A stretch of DNA of 64,000 nt from Echinicola marina (GCF_020463795.1 NZ_CP080025.1:2167501-2231500); one strand, 5' to 3'; positions 55,660-64,000 are shown, counted from the stretch's first letter. Notes: generated by a model from the sequence alone, not told the origin. Made by a program: numbers and translations.

Positions 55660-56712
55660 TTAAATTCCTAATATTTTTTTGTTCAGCGCTTCATCTGTGC
55701 CGGCAGATGCAAAATCATCAAAGGTTTTTTCTGTTACTCTGATGATCTTTTCACTGATAAATTTAGCGCCTTCGATGGCACCGGCTTCAGGGTGCTTGAT
55801 GGCGCATTCCCACTCAAGTACTGCCCATCCGTCAAAGTCGTACTGGGACAATTTACTGAAAATGGCATTAAAGTCGACTTGCCCATCTCCAAGGGAACGG
55901 AATCTGCCTGCCCTATTGATCCAACTTTGATAACCTCCGTAGACGCCTTGTTTTCCGGTTGGGTTGAATTCAGCATCCTTGACATGGAACATTTTGATTC
56001 TGTCATGATAGAAGTCAATGAATTCCACATAATCCAAGCATTGCAAAAGGAAGTGACTTGGATCGTAAAGGATATTTGCTCTTGGATGGTGATTTACTTT
56101 TTCAAGGAACATTTCGAAAGTCACTCCATCATGCAAATCTTCTCCGGGATGCAATTCATAGCATAAATCTACACCATTTTTATCAAATTCATCCAATATT
56201 GGTAACCACCTTTTTGCCAGTTCTTCAAAACCAGCCTCTACCAGTCCTGCAGGTCGTTGCGGCCAAGGGTAAACGGTGTGCCACATAAGTGCACCGCTAA
56301 AAGTGGCATGGGCTGTGAGTCCAAGGTTTTTGGATGCTCTGGCAGCATACATTAGTTGCTGACTTGCCCAGGCAGATTTACCGGCTAGGTCTCCCTTTAG
56401 TTCTTCAGGAGCAAAAGCATCAAATAATTCATTATAAGCGGGGTTGACTGCTACCAGTTGTCCCTGTAAGTGTGTACTCAGTTCTGAAATCTCTAGTCCC
56501 GCATTTTCAACAGTACTCTTGATCTCATCAGCGTAGGCCTGGTCCTCAGCAGCCTTTTGCAGATCAATAAACCTGCTATCCCAACTAGGGATTTGTATGG
56601 CTTTGTATCCAATACTGCTGGCCCACTCGCTGATACTTTTTAGGCTGTTAAATGGGGCGTTATCATCTGCAAACTGTGCTATAAATAAGGCAGGGCCTTT
56701 GATGGTTTTCAT
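55660..56712 (-). CDS. sugar phosphate isomerase/epimerase-like TIM barrel (cytoplasmic)
   Basis: A 350-residue xylose-isomerase-like TIM barrel. There is no signal peptide, unlike the two TIM-barrel proteins on the plus strand. Metal ligands can be read: Glu in CYELHPGED near 181, Asp in LYDPSHF near 214, His in FHVKDAE near 240 and Glu in VLEWECA near 294. AP endonuclease family 2 proteins of this kind include 3-keto-sugar epimerases and hydratase-like enzymes; the exact step is unknown. It follows the Gfo/Idh/MocA gene after a 148-bp spacer with a long hairpin. Confidence 0.88.
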   Translation of the reverse strand: MKTIKGPALFIAQFADDNAPFNSLKSISEWASSIGYKAIQIPSWDSRFIDLQKAAEDQAYADEIKSTVENAGLEISELSTHLQGQLVAVNPAYNELFDAFAPEELKGDLAGKSAWASQQLMYAARASKNLGLTAHATFSGALMWHTVYPWPQRPAGLVEAGFEELAKRWLPILDEFDKNGVDLCYELHPGEDLHDGVTFEMFLEKVNHHPRANILYDPSHFLLQCLDYVEFIDFYHDRIKMFHVKDAEFNPTGKQGVYGGYQSWINRAGRFRSLGDGQVDFNAIFSKLSQYDFDGWAVLEWECAIKHPEAGAIEGAKFISEKIIRVTEKTFDDFASAGTDEALNKKILGI

Positions 56713-56804
56713 ACGGTAGGTATTTATAAGTTTATATCATTAATCGTTTTAGCAAATGTCGTTCCTGCAAATTAAGTTCTTTAGAAGTATTTTTTAGCAT
56801 TTCT

Positions 56805-56837
56805 GAAGCATTTTGTCTTCAAAAGACTAAATGCTTC
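56805..56837 (-). other. intercistronic hairpin in the sugar operon
   Basis: GAAGCATTT at 56805-56813 with GTCTT at 56815-56819 pairs with AAGAC at 56823-56827 and AAATGCTTC at 56829-56837: 14 paired positions, one mismatch and a three-base loop. No T run follows in either direction, so it is not an ordinary terminator; an RNA stability or processing element between two co-transcribed genes is the simplest reading. Confidence 0.65.
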
Positions 56838-56860
56838 ATCACAGGATTTTGTCCAAAACA

Positions 56861-58027
56861 TTATAATTCAAATTTAGTCCATTTTTGCTCGGATTGTCCA
56901 CTTTTGACTACATGCTCTATAAAAGCCATTCCTCTTAGACCATCTTCGGTTCCAGGAAAGTCAAGCCATTCTTTTTCAGGTATCTGTCCATTGGATTGGG
57001 CCAGAAGCGTCCTAGCGAAATTTCTGTAATGGTTGGCAAATGCTTCAAGGTATCCTTCTGGGTGTCCTGCAGGAGTTCTGCTATTGGCCAAAGCATAGGA
57101 GGAAAGATAGCTATTATTGGCTCCTGCGCGATATATTTGGTCAGGCTGCTCGGGGTGTCTAATGATGAGGCTATTGGCATCCTCTTGCTGCCATTCCAGA
57201 CCTGCCTTGTCACCGTATATTCTGATTTTGAGGTTGTTTTCTGCTCCTGTTGCGATCTGGCTTGCCATTAGTACGCCAGAAGCGCCATTGTCAAATTTGA
57301 GTAATACTATTCCATCATCATCCAAGACCCGTCCCGGAAGGGTGGTGTTTAAATCTGCACAAAGCTTGTCCAGTTTAAGTCCACTTACATATTCCGCTAA
57401 GTTCATGGCATGGGTACCAATGTCTCCCATACATCCTGCTACTCCACTTCTCTTGGGGTCAGTTCTCCAGCCAGCCTGTTTGTTTTCTTCTTCCGAGAAG
57501 TCTTTCCATAACCAGCCCTGAGGGTATTCTACATACACCTTTCTGATATTTCCCAAGGTGCCATTAGCTACTAATTGTCGGGCTTCTTTTACCATGGGGT
57601 ATCCCGTATAAGTATGGGTCAGGCAAAATAGCAATCCTGTTTCTTCGATCACCTTATTTAACTCCTTGGCCTCTTCGTAAGTCAGGGTCATTGGTTTATC
57701 AAGGACCACATGGAAACCGTTTTTCAGTGCTTTTATGCTTGGATCGAAATGGACATGATTAGGGGTGACAATACTGACGAAGTCGATTCTTTGGTCTTCA
57801 GGGAGTTGTTTCTCCTTTTCGAACATTTCATCATAGGATTGGTAAATTCTATGGCTTTCCAAGCAAAGTTCTGCTCCTGCTTGGGCAGATTTTTCAGCAT
57901 TGCTACTAAAAGCTCCTGCTACCAATTCTATTTTACCATCCATATTTGCAGCTATGCGGTGGACTGCTCCAATAAAGGAACCGGGGCCCCCGCCGATCAT
58001 GCCCATACGAAGTTTGCGTTGATCCAT
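56861..58027 (-). CDS. Gfo/Idh/MocA family oxidoreductase
   Basis: A 388-residue NAD(P)-dependent sugar dehydrogenase. The Rossmann motif GMIGGGPGSFIGAVHR is near 8-23, the DKPMTLTYEEA motif gives the catalytic Lys near 110, and GCMGDIGTHAMNLAEYV near 203-219 carries the active-site Asp and His. No signal peptide, so it works in the cytoplasm. In 3-keto sugar pathways such enzymes reduce the keto sugar back to the ordinary hexose. First gene of the minus-strand operon, starting opposite the permease gene. Confidence 0.93.
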   Translation of the reverse strand: MDQRKLRMGMIGGGPGSFIGAVHRIAANMDGKIELVAGAFSSNAEKSAQAGAELCLESHRIYQSYDEMFEKEKQLPEDQRIDFVSIVTPNHVHFDPSIKALKNGFHVVLDKPMTLTYEEAKELNKVIEETGLLFCLTHTYTGYPMVKEARQLVANGTLGNIRKVYVEYPQGWLWKDFSEEENKQAGWRTDPKRSGVAGCMGDIGTHAMNLAEYVSGLKLDKLCADLNTTLPGRVLDDDGIVLLKFDNGASGVLMASQIATGAENNLKIRIYGDKAGLEWQQEDANSLIIRHPEQPDQIYRAGANNSYLSSYALANSRTPAGHPEGYLEAFANHYRNFARTLLAQSNGQIPEKEWLDFPGTEDGLRGMAFIEHVVKSGQSEQKWTKFEL

Positions 58028-58302
58028 TTTTGTTTTATTGATTATATGTTGGGATTAATTTTCATTAATTAAGTATTAATTCGTCTAATTTTTAGTCTTT
58101 TTACAGACAAAAGTGACCAAAAGCAATATAGTATTACGAGTGGTTGTGTTTTTAAGGAATAGATAATTTATACTTACGTCCTTGAGATACAAAAACTAAA
58201 ATTAAATGAAAAACGCTAAAATTTAAATTAATATTTAAGTAGTTTGGCTTTTCATTTTAATGATGAAATTTTAACAACAATCAAAAACCCGTATTAAACC
58301 TT
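58028..58302. promoter_or_regulatory. 275-bp divergent control region of the sugar locus
   Basis: The gap between the Gfo/Idh/MocA gene (minus) and the permease gene (plus) is the only place from which both operons can start. It is very AT-rich. I found no exact TAnnTTTG on the minus strand; TAGTTTG near 58240 is one base short on the plus strand. No regulator gene lies in the locus. Confidence 0.5.
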
Positions 58303-59535
58303 ATGAATTTTACCACCAAGTTTAAGCTGTCCTTCATGATGTTTCTTGAATTTTTCATCTGGGGCGGTTGGTTTGTAACTTTGGGATTGTTCCTAGAGAA
58401 GAACCTTAGCACAACGGGGGCGCAAAGTGCTGCGGCATTTTCCACCCAGTCATTTGGAGCCATTATCGCTCCTTTTATTATAGGCTTAATTGCCGATAAA
58501 TACTTTAACGCAGAGCGAATTTTGGGAGTGTTGCACATCATCGGAGCGGTCTTGATGTTCCAGATGTACAATGCCGAAGATTTTTCCACGTTTTACCCAT
58601 ATGTGTTTGCCTATATGGTAGCCTATATGCCGACCTTGGCATTGGTCAATTCGGTTTCCTTCAACCAGATGAGCAATCCTGAAAAAGAATTTGGATCCAT
58701 CAGGGTTTGGGGTACCATTGGCTGGATTGTAGCAGGATTGGTGATCAGTTTGGTGTTCGGTTGGGATTCAGCCGAAGGAGCAGGCCAAGGCTTGCTAAGG
58801 AATACCTTCTTGATGACTTGCATTGCTTCTGGTGTTTTGGGTATTTATAGCTTTGCCCTTCCAAAAACACCGCCTAAAATCTCTAAGGGAGAGAAAAAGT
58901 CTGTTTCAGAGATATTGGGATTGGATGCCTTTGCCTTACTCAAGGATAAGAACTACTTGATATTTTTCCTTGCTTCGATCATGATTTGTATTCCGTTGGC
59001 CTTTTATTATCAGAATGCCAGTTTGTTTTTGGGAGAGATTGAAATGACGAATTTAACAAGTAAAATGGCTCTGGGTCAGGTGAGTGAGGTGCTGTTTATG
59101 TTGCTTCTGCCAGTTTTCTTTAGTAAGTTCGGAATCAAGAAAACCTTATTGGTGGGGATGATTGCCTGGGTTGTCCGGTATGCATTATTTGCATTTGGCA
59201 ATGTAAATGAGCTTTCATTCATGCTTTTGATAGGGATTGCTCTTCATGGAATTTGCTATGATTTTTTCTTTGTATCGGGTCAAATCTATACAGATTCCAA
59301 GGCGGGCGAGAAGTTCAAAAGTGCTGCTCAAGGTATGATTACTTTGGCTACTTATGGTGTAGGTATGTTGATTGGTTTCTGGGTAGCCGGAATGATCACC
59401 GATGCCAATACAGGTGCTGATGGATTGCACAATTGGGAAACTATTTGGTTGATTCCGTCTGGTATTGCGGTTTTGGTAGCTTTGATTTTTGCTTTGGCAT
59501 TCAAAGAAAAGAAACCAGCACCAGTAACGGCATAA
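58303..59535 (+). CDS. MFS transporter, nucleoside:H+ symporter type
   Basis: A 410-residue permease with about 12 membrane helices. FEFFIWGGWFVTLG near the N-terminus and FGSIRVWGTIGWIVAGLVIS near 131-150 are typical of the Nuc_H_symport/NupG-like MFS group, which in Bacteroidota often accompanies sugar oxidoreductase genes. Substrate here is probably a sugar or keto sugar (inference). First gene of the plus-strand operon; the TIM-barrel gene follows after 14 bp. Confidence 0.9.
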   Translation: MNFTTKFKLSFMMFLEFFIWGGWFVTLGLFLEKNLSTTGAQSAAAFSTQSFGAIIAPFIIGLIADKYFNAERILGVLHIIGAVLMFQMYNAEDFSTFYPYVFAYMVAYMPTLALVNSVSFNQMSNPEKEFGSIRVWGTIGWIVAGLVISLVFGWDSAEGAGQGLLRNTFLMTCIASGVLGIYSFALPKTPPKISKGEKKSVSEILGLDAFALLKDKNYLIFFLASIMICIPLAFYYQNASLFLGEIEMTNLTSKMALGQVSEVLFMLLLPVFFSKFGIKKTLLVGMIAWVVRYALFAFGNVNELSFMLLIGIALHGICYDFFFVSGQIYTDSKAGEKFKSAAQGMITLATYGVGMLIGFWVAGMITDANTGADGLHNWETIWLIPSGIAVLVALIFALAFKEKKPAPVTA

Positions 59536-59549
59536 TACAGGTCTAGAAA

Positions 59550-60416
59550 ATGTCAGAGAGAAGATCCGCATTAAAGAAAATGATAATGGGCACTGCTGCG
59601 ATAAGCGGCATGCCCTATTTGAATTTAAACGCAAAGAATAACCAAAAAATGCTTAAAGGGAATATCAACCATTCTGTTTGTAGATGGACTTATGGTCATT
59701 TATCCTTAGATGAATTATGTGTATTGATTAAGGATATTGGATTTAATGCAATAGACTTAATGGGACCAAAAGATTGGCCTATAGCCCAAAAACACGGGGT
59801 GTACAGTTCTATGTGTAATGGAGCTGAAATCAGTCTTGAGGAAGGTTTTAGTCATACTGAATTCCATGATGAGCTGATTAAGAATTATACTGAAATGATT
59901 CCTCTGGTAGCAAAAAATGGTTATAAAAATCTTATCTGTTTCAGCGGGAACAGAAACGGAATGGATGATGAGACTGGACTCCGGAACAGTGTGAAAGGCT
60001 TACAGCAATTATTGCCTTTGGCAGAAAAGCATGGAGTGACCTTGGTGATGGAATTATTGAACAGTAAGATTGATCACCCAGATTATATGTGTGATAAGAG
60101 TGTATGGGGCGTGGAATTGTGTAAGCGCCTTGATTCAGATAATTTTAAACTGCTTTATGATATTTATCATATGCAGATCGATGAGGGAGATGTGATCAGG
60201 ACAATTGGAGAGAACCATCAGTATTATGGACATTACCATACAGCTGGTAATCCAGGAAGAAATGAAATAGATGATACCCAAGAGCTAAATTATCCTGCGA
60301 TTATCAAGGCTATAGCTCAGACGGGTTTCAAAGGATATATTGCCCAAGAATTTATTCCAAAGGCAAAAGATAAGAACGCTTCCTTAAGGGAGGCCATAGC
60401 ACTATGTGATATTTAA
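59550..60416 (+). CDS. hydroxypyruvate isomerase-like TIM barrel, exported
   Basis: A 288-residue TIM barrel with a twin-arginine-like leader (SERRSALKKMIMGTAA). Metal ligands are readable: Glu in VMELLNSK near 168, Asp in LLYDIYHMQ near 204, His in GHYHTAGNPGR near 228-238 and Glu in GYIAQEFIP near 264. NPGRNE is the hydroxypyruvate isomerase signature. With an export signal, however, it should act outside the cytoplasm, which argues against its namesake reaction and for a role on keto sugars. It lies 14 bp after the permease and 28 bp before the GMC gene. Confidence 0.87.
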   Translation: MSERRSALKKMIMGTAAISGMPYLNLNAKNNQKMLKGNINHSVCRWTYGHLSLDELCVLIKDIGFNAIDLMGPKDWPIAQKHGVYSSMCNGAEISLEEGFSHTEFHDELIKNYTEMIPLVAKNGYKNLICFSGNRNGMDDETGLRNSVKGLQQLLPLAEKHGVTLVMELLNSKIDHPDYMCDKSVWGVELCKRLDSDNFKLLYDIYHMQIDEGDVIRTIGENHQYYGHYHTAGNPGRNEIDDTQELNYPAIIKAIAQTGFKGYIAQEFIPKAKDKNASLREAIALCDI

Positions 60417-60444
60417 CTTAAACCTATAAACCTTTAAATTTATT

Positions 60445-62124
60445 ATGGCTAATCAAGAGTACGATGCAATCGTAGTGGGCTCTGGAATAAGTGGTGGCTG
60501 GGCCGCCAAGGAGCTTACTGAGAAAGGCTTGAAGGTTTTGCTGCTAGAAAGAGGGCAAAATGTAGAGCACATCAAAGACTATAAAAATGCCACCAAGGCA
60601 CCTTGGGAAATCCCTCATAGGGGAAGAAGAACCACTGAGATGGTGGAAAATCACCCTAATTTGAAGCGGGACTATGTGCTCAATGAGCAGGTCCTTGATT
60701 GGTGGGCCCATGAGGATGATAGTCCTTATGTAGAAGAGAAGCCCTTTACTTGGTTCAGAGGATACCAAGTAGGAGGTCGTTCTTTGTTATGGGGGAGGCA
60801 AAGCTATCGCTGGTCTGATTTGGATTTTGAGGCCAATTTAAAAGAGGGGATTGCTGTTGATTGGCCGATAAGATATAAGGATATTGCTCCCTGGTATGAT
60901 TATGTAGAAAAGCATGCCGGTATCGCAGGGAATAAGGATGGTTTGGATGTTTTGCCTGATGGGCAGTTTATGCCTCCAATGGCCATGAACTGCGTGGAGA
61001 AGGATGTAAAGGAGAGGCTCGAAAAAAGTTTCGAAGGAAGACGTCACCTGATCAATGCCCGTATTGCCAATATCACAGAACCCCTTCCCGGGAGACCGGG
61101 TTGCCAATACCGAAATAAGTGTTGGTTGGGATGTCCGTTTGGTGGATATTTTAGTACACAGTCTTCTACTTTGCCTGCGGCAATGGCTACTGGGAATTTG
61201 ACCTTAAGGCCTTTTTCCATTGCCAACAGGGTGATCTATGACAAAGATGCCAAGAAAGCCACAGGGGTTGAGGTGATTGATGCTGAGACCATGGAGACTA
61301 TCGAGTATAAGGCTAAGATAGTGTTCTTGTGTGCTTCTGCTTTTAATTCTACTCAAATACTAATGCGTTCTGCCACTGATATCTGGCCAGAAGGATTGGG
61401 TAGTAGTTCTGGTGAGCTCGGTCATAATGTGATGGACCACCACTTCAGGTTAGGAGCCAGTGGAAGGGTAGATGGCTATGATGATAAGTATTATTTTGGC
61501 AGAAGACCAGGAGGTGTTTATGTGCCAAGGTTCCGTAACGTGGGGGATGACAAGAGAGATTACGTTCGTGGATTTGGCTATCAGGGAGGAGCCAGTAGAA
61601 GTGGGTGGAGCCGTAATGTAGGAGAAATGAATATTGGCGGTCCGCTTAAGGAGGCCTTGACAGCGCCAGGACCATGGAGCATGGGGATGATGGCTTTTGG
61701 TGAGATTTTGCCATATCATGAAAATACCATTAAATTGAGTAAAGAAGTAAAGGATAAGTGGGGAATGTATGCCTTGGTGATGAATGCTGAAATCAAGGAA
61801 AATGAGGAGAAGATGAGGAAGGATATGATGAACGATGCCGCTGAAATGCTTGAGGCTGCAGGTGTTAAGGATGTCCATACTTATGATTCGGGTTACACCT
61901 TTGGTCAGGGAATCCATGAAATGGGCACTGCTAGGATGGGGAGAGATCCTAAGAGTTCGGTTTTGAATGGTAATAATCAAGTTTGGGATGCGAAAAATGT
62001 TTTTGTAACTGATGGTGCGGCAATGACTTCTGCATCTGCGGTGAATCCATCCTTGACGTATATGGCTCTGACGGCCAGAGCAGCGAGTTTTGCAGTGGAG
62101 GAATTAAAAAAAGGTAACCTATAA
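60445..62124 (+). CDS. GMC oxidoreductase (putative glucoside 3-dehydrogenase catalytic subunit)
   Basis: A 559-residue flavoenzyme. The FAD dinucleotide motif VVGSGISGGWAAKELTEKG is near 9-27, RGYQVGGRSLLWGRQSYRW is near 104-122, HEMGTARMG near 491-499 carries the catalytic His, and VTDGAAMTSASAVNPSLTYMAL near 512-533 the second catalytic position. Cys clusters (CQYRNKCWLGC near 216-226) suggest an iron-sulphur or disulphide site. There is no signal peptide; in such systems the small subunit 3 carries the Tat signal and the pair is exported together. The next gene is exactly that subunit, 17 bp away. Confidence 0.92.
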   Translation: MANQEYDAIVVGSGISGGWAAKELTEKGLKVLLLERGQNVEHIKDYKNATKAPWEIPHRGRRTTEMVENHPNLKRDYVLNEQVLDWWAHEDDSPYVEEKPFTWFRGYQVGGRSLLWGRQSYRWSDLDFEANLKEGIAVDWPIRYKDIAPWYDYVEKHAGIAGNKDGLDVLPDGQFMPPMAMNCVEKDVKERLEKSFEGRRHLINARIANITEPLPGRPGCQYRNKCWLGCPFGGYFSTQSSTLPAAMATGNLTLRPFSIANRVIYDKDAKKATGVEVIDAETMETIEYKAKIVFLCASAFNSTQILMRSATDIWPEGLGSSSGELGHNVMDHHFRLGASGRVDGYDDKYYFGRRPGGVYVPRFRNVGDDKRDYVRGFGYQGGASRSGWSRNVGEMNIGGPLKEALTAPGPWSMGMMAFGEILPYHENTIKLSKEVKDKWGMYALVMNAEIKENEEKMRKDMMNDAAEMLEAAGVKDVHTYDSGYTFGQGIHEMGTARMGRDPKSSVLNGNNQVWDAKNVFVTDGAAMTSASAVNPSLTYMALTARAASFAVEELKKGNL

Positions 62125-62141
62125 TCTAACAAGACACGACT

Positions 62142-62693
62142 ATGGCAATGAACAGAAGAGATGCATTAAAGAGTGTTGTCCTCATGATGGGAGGAACCAT
62201 GGTGGGCGCTAATGCCATCCTGACAGGGTGTACACCGGAGAAGCAAATTGAAGGATTGGACTTTTCTCCGGAAGAGATCGCCTTTTTAGATGAAATAGGA
62301 GATACCATTATTCCAACTACAGATACCCCTGGTGCCAAGGCCACCGGAATAGGGGCGTTTATGGTGATGATGGTGAAGGATACCTATTGGGAAGAGGAGC
62401 AAAAGGAGTTTGTTGATGGTTTGAATGCCCTGAGGTCAGGTTTCAAAAGTGAAGTTGGTAAAGACTTCATGAAAGCAAGCCAAGAGGAAAGAACGGAATA
62501 TTTGAACAAGCTTAATGCAACTGTAAATGATGAAAATGGTCCGAAGTATTTTAGAATGCTTAAGGATTTGACCGTGTTGGGCTATTTTAGTTCTGAAATT
62601 GGGGCAACGCAGGCATTGAATTATGTGGAGGTTCCTGGTAGATGGGAGCCATGTATAGACTATAAAAAAGGCGATAAAGCCTATGCGATTTAA
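62142..62693 (+). CDS. gluconate 2-dehydrogenase subunit 3-like, Tat lipoprotein
   Basis: A 183-residue protein with a twin-arginine motif (NRRDALKSVVLMMGG) and a lipobox Cys (AILTGC, Cys28). The mature part (FSPEEIAFLDEIGDTIIPTTDTPGAKATGIGAFM) is the Gluconate_2-dh3 pattern. This small subunit escorts the GMC flavoprotein through the Tat system and ties it to the membrane. The pair forms an FAD dehydrogenase that hands electrons to cytochrome c. A strong terminator follows. Confidence 0.93.
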   Translation: MAMNRRDALKSVVLMMGGTMVGANAILTGCTPEKQIEGLDFSPEEIAFLDEIGDTIIPTTDTPGAKATGIGAFMVMMVKDTYWEEEQKEFVDGLNALRSGFKSEVGKDFMKASQEERTEYLNKLNATVNDENGPKYFRMLKDLTVLGYFSSEIGATQALNYVEVPGRWEPCIDYKKGDKAYAI

Positions 62694-62703
62694 ATTTTGA
62701 TAT

Positions 62704-62731
62704 AAAGGGGGAAGTATTTTCCCCCTTTTTT
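62704..62731 (+). terminator. terminator after the dehydrogenase operon
   Basis: AAAGGGGGAA at 62704-62713 pairs with TTCCCCCTTT at 62719-62728, followed by more T. The next gene starts 19 bases later. Confidence 0.9.
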
Positions 62732-62749
62732 AACCTATACCAACCCTGT

Positions 62750-63652
62750 ATGAAAGAAAGAAGAAAATTTATTAAGTTGGGCGCTGCATTTGCAGCAGGG
62801 GCCTTTTTACCTTTTCAGTTTTGCTCGTCTCCCAAGAAGGAGTCAGAGGTAATAGAAGAAGCAGTATCTGAGGCGGTAAAAGGGACTTTGGAAAGTTTTG
62901 GTGTTCAGCTTTATTCAGTAAAAGAGGACATGGCCGAAAATGCTCAAGAAACCATTAAAAAGATAGCTGGATTTGGTTATAATCAAATCGAAGGTTATGA
63001 TGGTGGAAAGGGAATCTTCTGGGGAATGAAAAATACAGAATTCAAATCCTTTACGAGTGATTTAGGATTGAATTTTATTTCTTCCCATGCTAATGTTTTT
63101 GAGAACACTGAGCAACTAGCAGAAGAGGCTGGAACTATTGGGATGAAGCATTTGATTTGTCCATATATTGGTCAGCAGGAGTCGATTGAAGCATGGAAGA
63201 AGATGGCTGATCGTTTTAACAAAGTAGGGGAAGCCTGTAAGCAAAATGGATTGAGGTTTGCTTATCATAATCATGGTTATACATTTGAAGAAATGGAAGG
63301 TCAATTGCCTCAAGATGTCCTCTTAGAGTATACAGACCCTGAACTAGTGGATTTTGAATTGGATATCTACTGGGCCGTGACTGCAGGTGTGGATCCTGAA
63401 ACTTATTTTAAGAAGTATAAGGACCGTTTCCGTCTTTGTCATGTGAAAGACAGGGAAAAAGGTGCTGCGAGTGGAGAGGGAAATGCTTCCACGGTTCTGG
63501 GTACGGGAAGTATAGACTTTGCGAAAATTCTAAAGACTGCCAAGGAGAATGGAATGGAATATTATGTGGTGGAGCAGGAAAAATTTGAAGGAACTACTCC
63601 TTTGGAAGCAGCAAAAGAAAATGCCTTGTATATGAAAAAATTGGTGTTTTGA
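62750..63652 (+). CDS. sugar phosphate isomerase/epimerase-like TIM barrel, exported
   Basis: A 300-residue protein with a twin-arginine-like leader and lipobox (ERRKFIKLG...FQFCSS, Cys25). The barrel shows His and Glu ligands in AYHNHGYTFEEM near 171-182, Asp in DFELDIYWAV near 199-208, His in LCHVKDRE near 226-233 and Glu in YVVEQEKF near 279-286. It is the third AP-endonuclease-2-type barrel in the locus and, like the one at 59.5 kb, is exported. It sits behind a terminator, so it may be transcribed by read-through or from a short promoter in the 56-bp gap. Confidence 0.88.
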   Translation: MKERRKFIKLGAAFAAGAFLPFQFCSSPKKESEVIEEAVSEAVKGTLESFGVQLYSVKEDMAENAQETIKKIAGFGYNQIEGYDGGKGIFWGMKNTEFKSFTSDLGLNFISSHANVFENTEQLAEEAGTIGMKHLICPYIGQQESIEAWKKMADRFNKVGEACKQNGLRFAYHNHGYTFEEMEGQLPQDVLLEYTDPELVDFELDIYWAVTAGVDPETYFKKYKDRFRLCHVKDREKGAASGEGNASTVLGTGSIDFAKILKTAKENGMEYYVVEQEKFEGTTPLEAAKENALYMKKLVF

Positions 63653-63670
63653 TTGATATTTACCGAATGT

Positions 63671-63707
63671 GATCCGGCTGTAAATTTTTATGGTCGGATT
63701 TTTTTTG
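63671..63707 (+). terminator. terminator after the last sugar-locus gene
   Basis: ATCCGGC at 63672-63678 pairs with GTCGGAT at 63693-63699 (one G-T pair), followed by eight T. Confidence 0.8.
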
Positions 63708-63915
63708 TCTATTTTTTTAAATTTAGCTGCTTCAAATTGTTTTAAAGACGTGATAATCATCTTTTGATGATTTTGGTTTTAATTTTGTCAACCAATTTTT
63801 GCAGCTTTATTGTGCTTAAAGCAATGGTGGCGTGATGGGAGATTGTCTGGCTTGGTATCTTTGGGAAATAATTTACGTTTGTAATAGTGAGGATGGGTGA
63901 ATTGTATTGAAAAAA

Positions 63916-64000
63916 ATGGAGCTGATGAGCGTTGTATTACCATTATTTCCCTTAAAACTAGTTGCTTTTCCTAGAGAAAATTTAAACCTCCATATTTTTG
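63916..64000 (+). CDS. LON peptidase substrate-binding domain protein, 5' fragment
   Basis: The first 28 codons are seen before the window ends. The reading MSVVLPLFPLKLVAFPREN followed by LNLHIF matches the opening of the stand-alone Lon N-terminal domain (LON_substr_bdg) proteins, whose role is unknown. Two in-frame starts are possible, ATG 63916 and ATG 63925; the second gives the usual N-terminus. The rest is outside the window. Confidence 0.75.
   Translation, partial: MELMSVVLPLFPLKLVAFPRENLNLHIF

Overview
The window belongs to a Bacteroidota genome, most likely family Cyclobacteriaceae (Echinicola/Cyclobacterium/Algoriphagus-like). Evidence is the SusC/SusD pair, PorT (type IX secretion) behind ubiE, DUF2851 and DUF5606 proteins, promoters of the TTTG-N19-TAnnTTTG type, few Shine-Dalgarno sequences, and low-GC coding sequence. 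The genus is inference from gene content; no identity search was possible.

Layout. 1-1470: 3' part of a 23S rRNA, a 5S rRNA and the rRNA terminator. 1.6-10 kb: SDR oxidoreductase, VanX-like dipeptidase, ThuA protein, an alpha/beta hydrolase broken by two one-base frameshifts, cytidine deaminase, saccharopine dehydrogenase-like protein, trmN6, rnhA, MarC, class-V aminotransferase and aroQ. 10-19.6 kb: xer recombinase, a minus-strand SusC/SusD/fasciclin/DUF5007 uptake operon with an unusually long silent region upstream, and a dihaem cytochrome. 19.8-29 kb: housekeeping genes on the plus strand (pyrD, ftsK, lolA-like, pyrF, DUF2851, acyltransferase, trhO, nucleoside phosphorylase). 29-39 kb: TonB receptor, flavoprotein, ABC-F, coiled-coil protein, porT, ubiE, engB, two conserved small proteins, fbp. 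39-50 kb: aspartate kinase, a long palindromic repeat, fructosamine kinase/phosphatase pair, a Fur-family regulator with a clear promoter and operator in front of a peroxiredoxin, waaA, rsgA, PyrR-like protein, panB, beta-propeller lipoprotein. 50-54.3 kb: monomeric isocitrate dehydrogenase followed by an IS1182-type insertion sequence.

54.4-63.7 kb is the most coherent accessory system: two divergent gene sets around a 275-bp control region. Minus strand: Gfo/Idh/MocA oxidoreductase, cytoplasmic TIM-barrel isomerase, lipoprotein cytochrome c, DUF1080 lipoprotein. Plus strand: MFS permease, exported TIM-barrel protein, GMC flavoenzyme with its exported subunit-3 partner, and a second exported TIM-barrel protein. 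Together these look like an oxidative sugar pathway: oxidise a glycoside to a 3-keto sugar outside the cytoplasm, pass electrons to cytochrome c, cleave with DUF1080, import, isomerise and reduce. The chemistry is inferred from families; the substrate is unknown. The window ends inside a LON-substrate-binding-domain gene.
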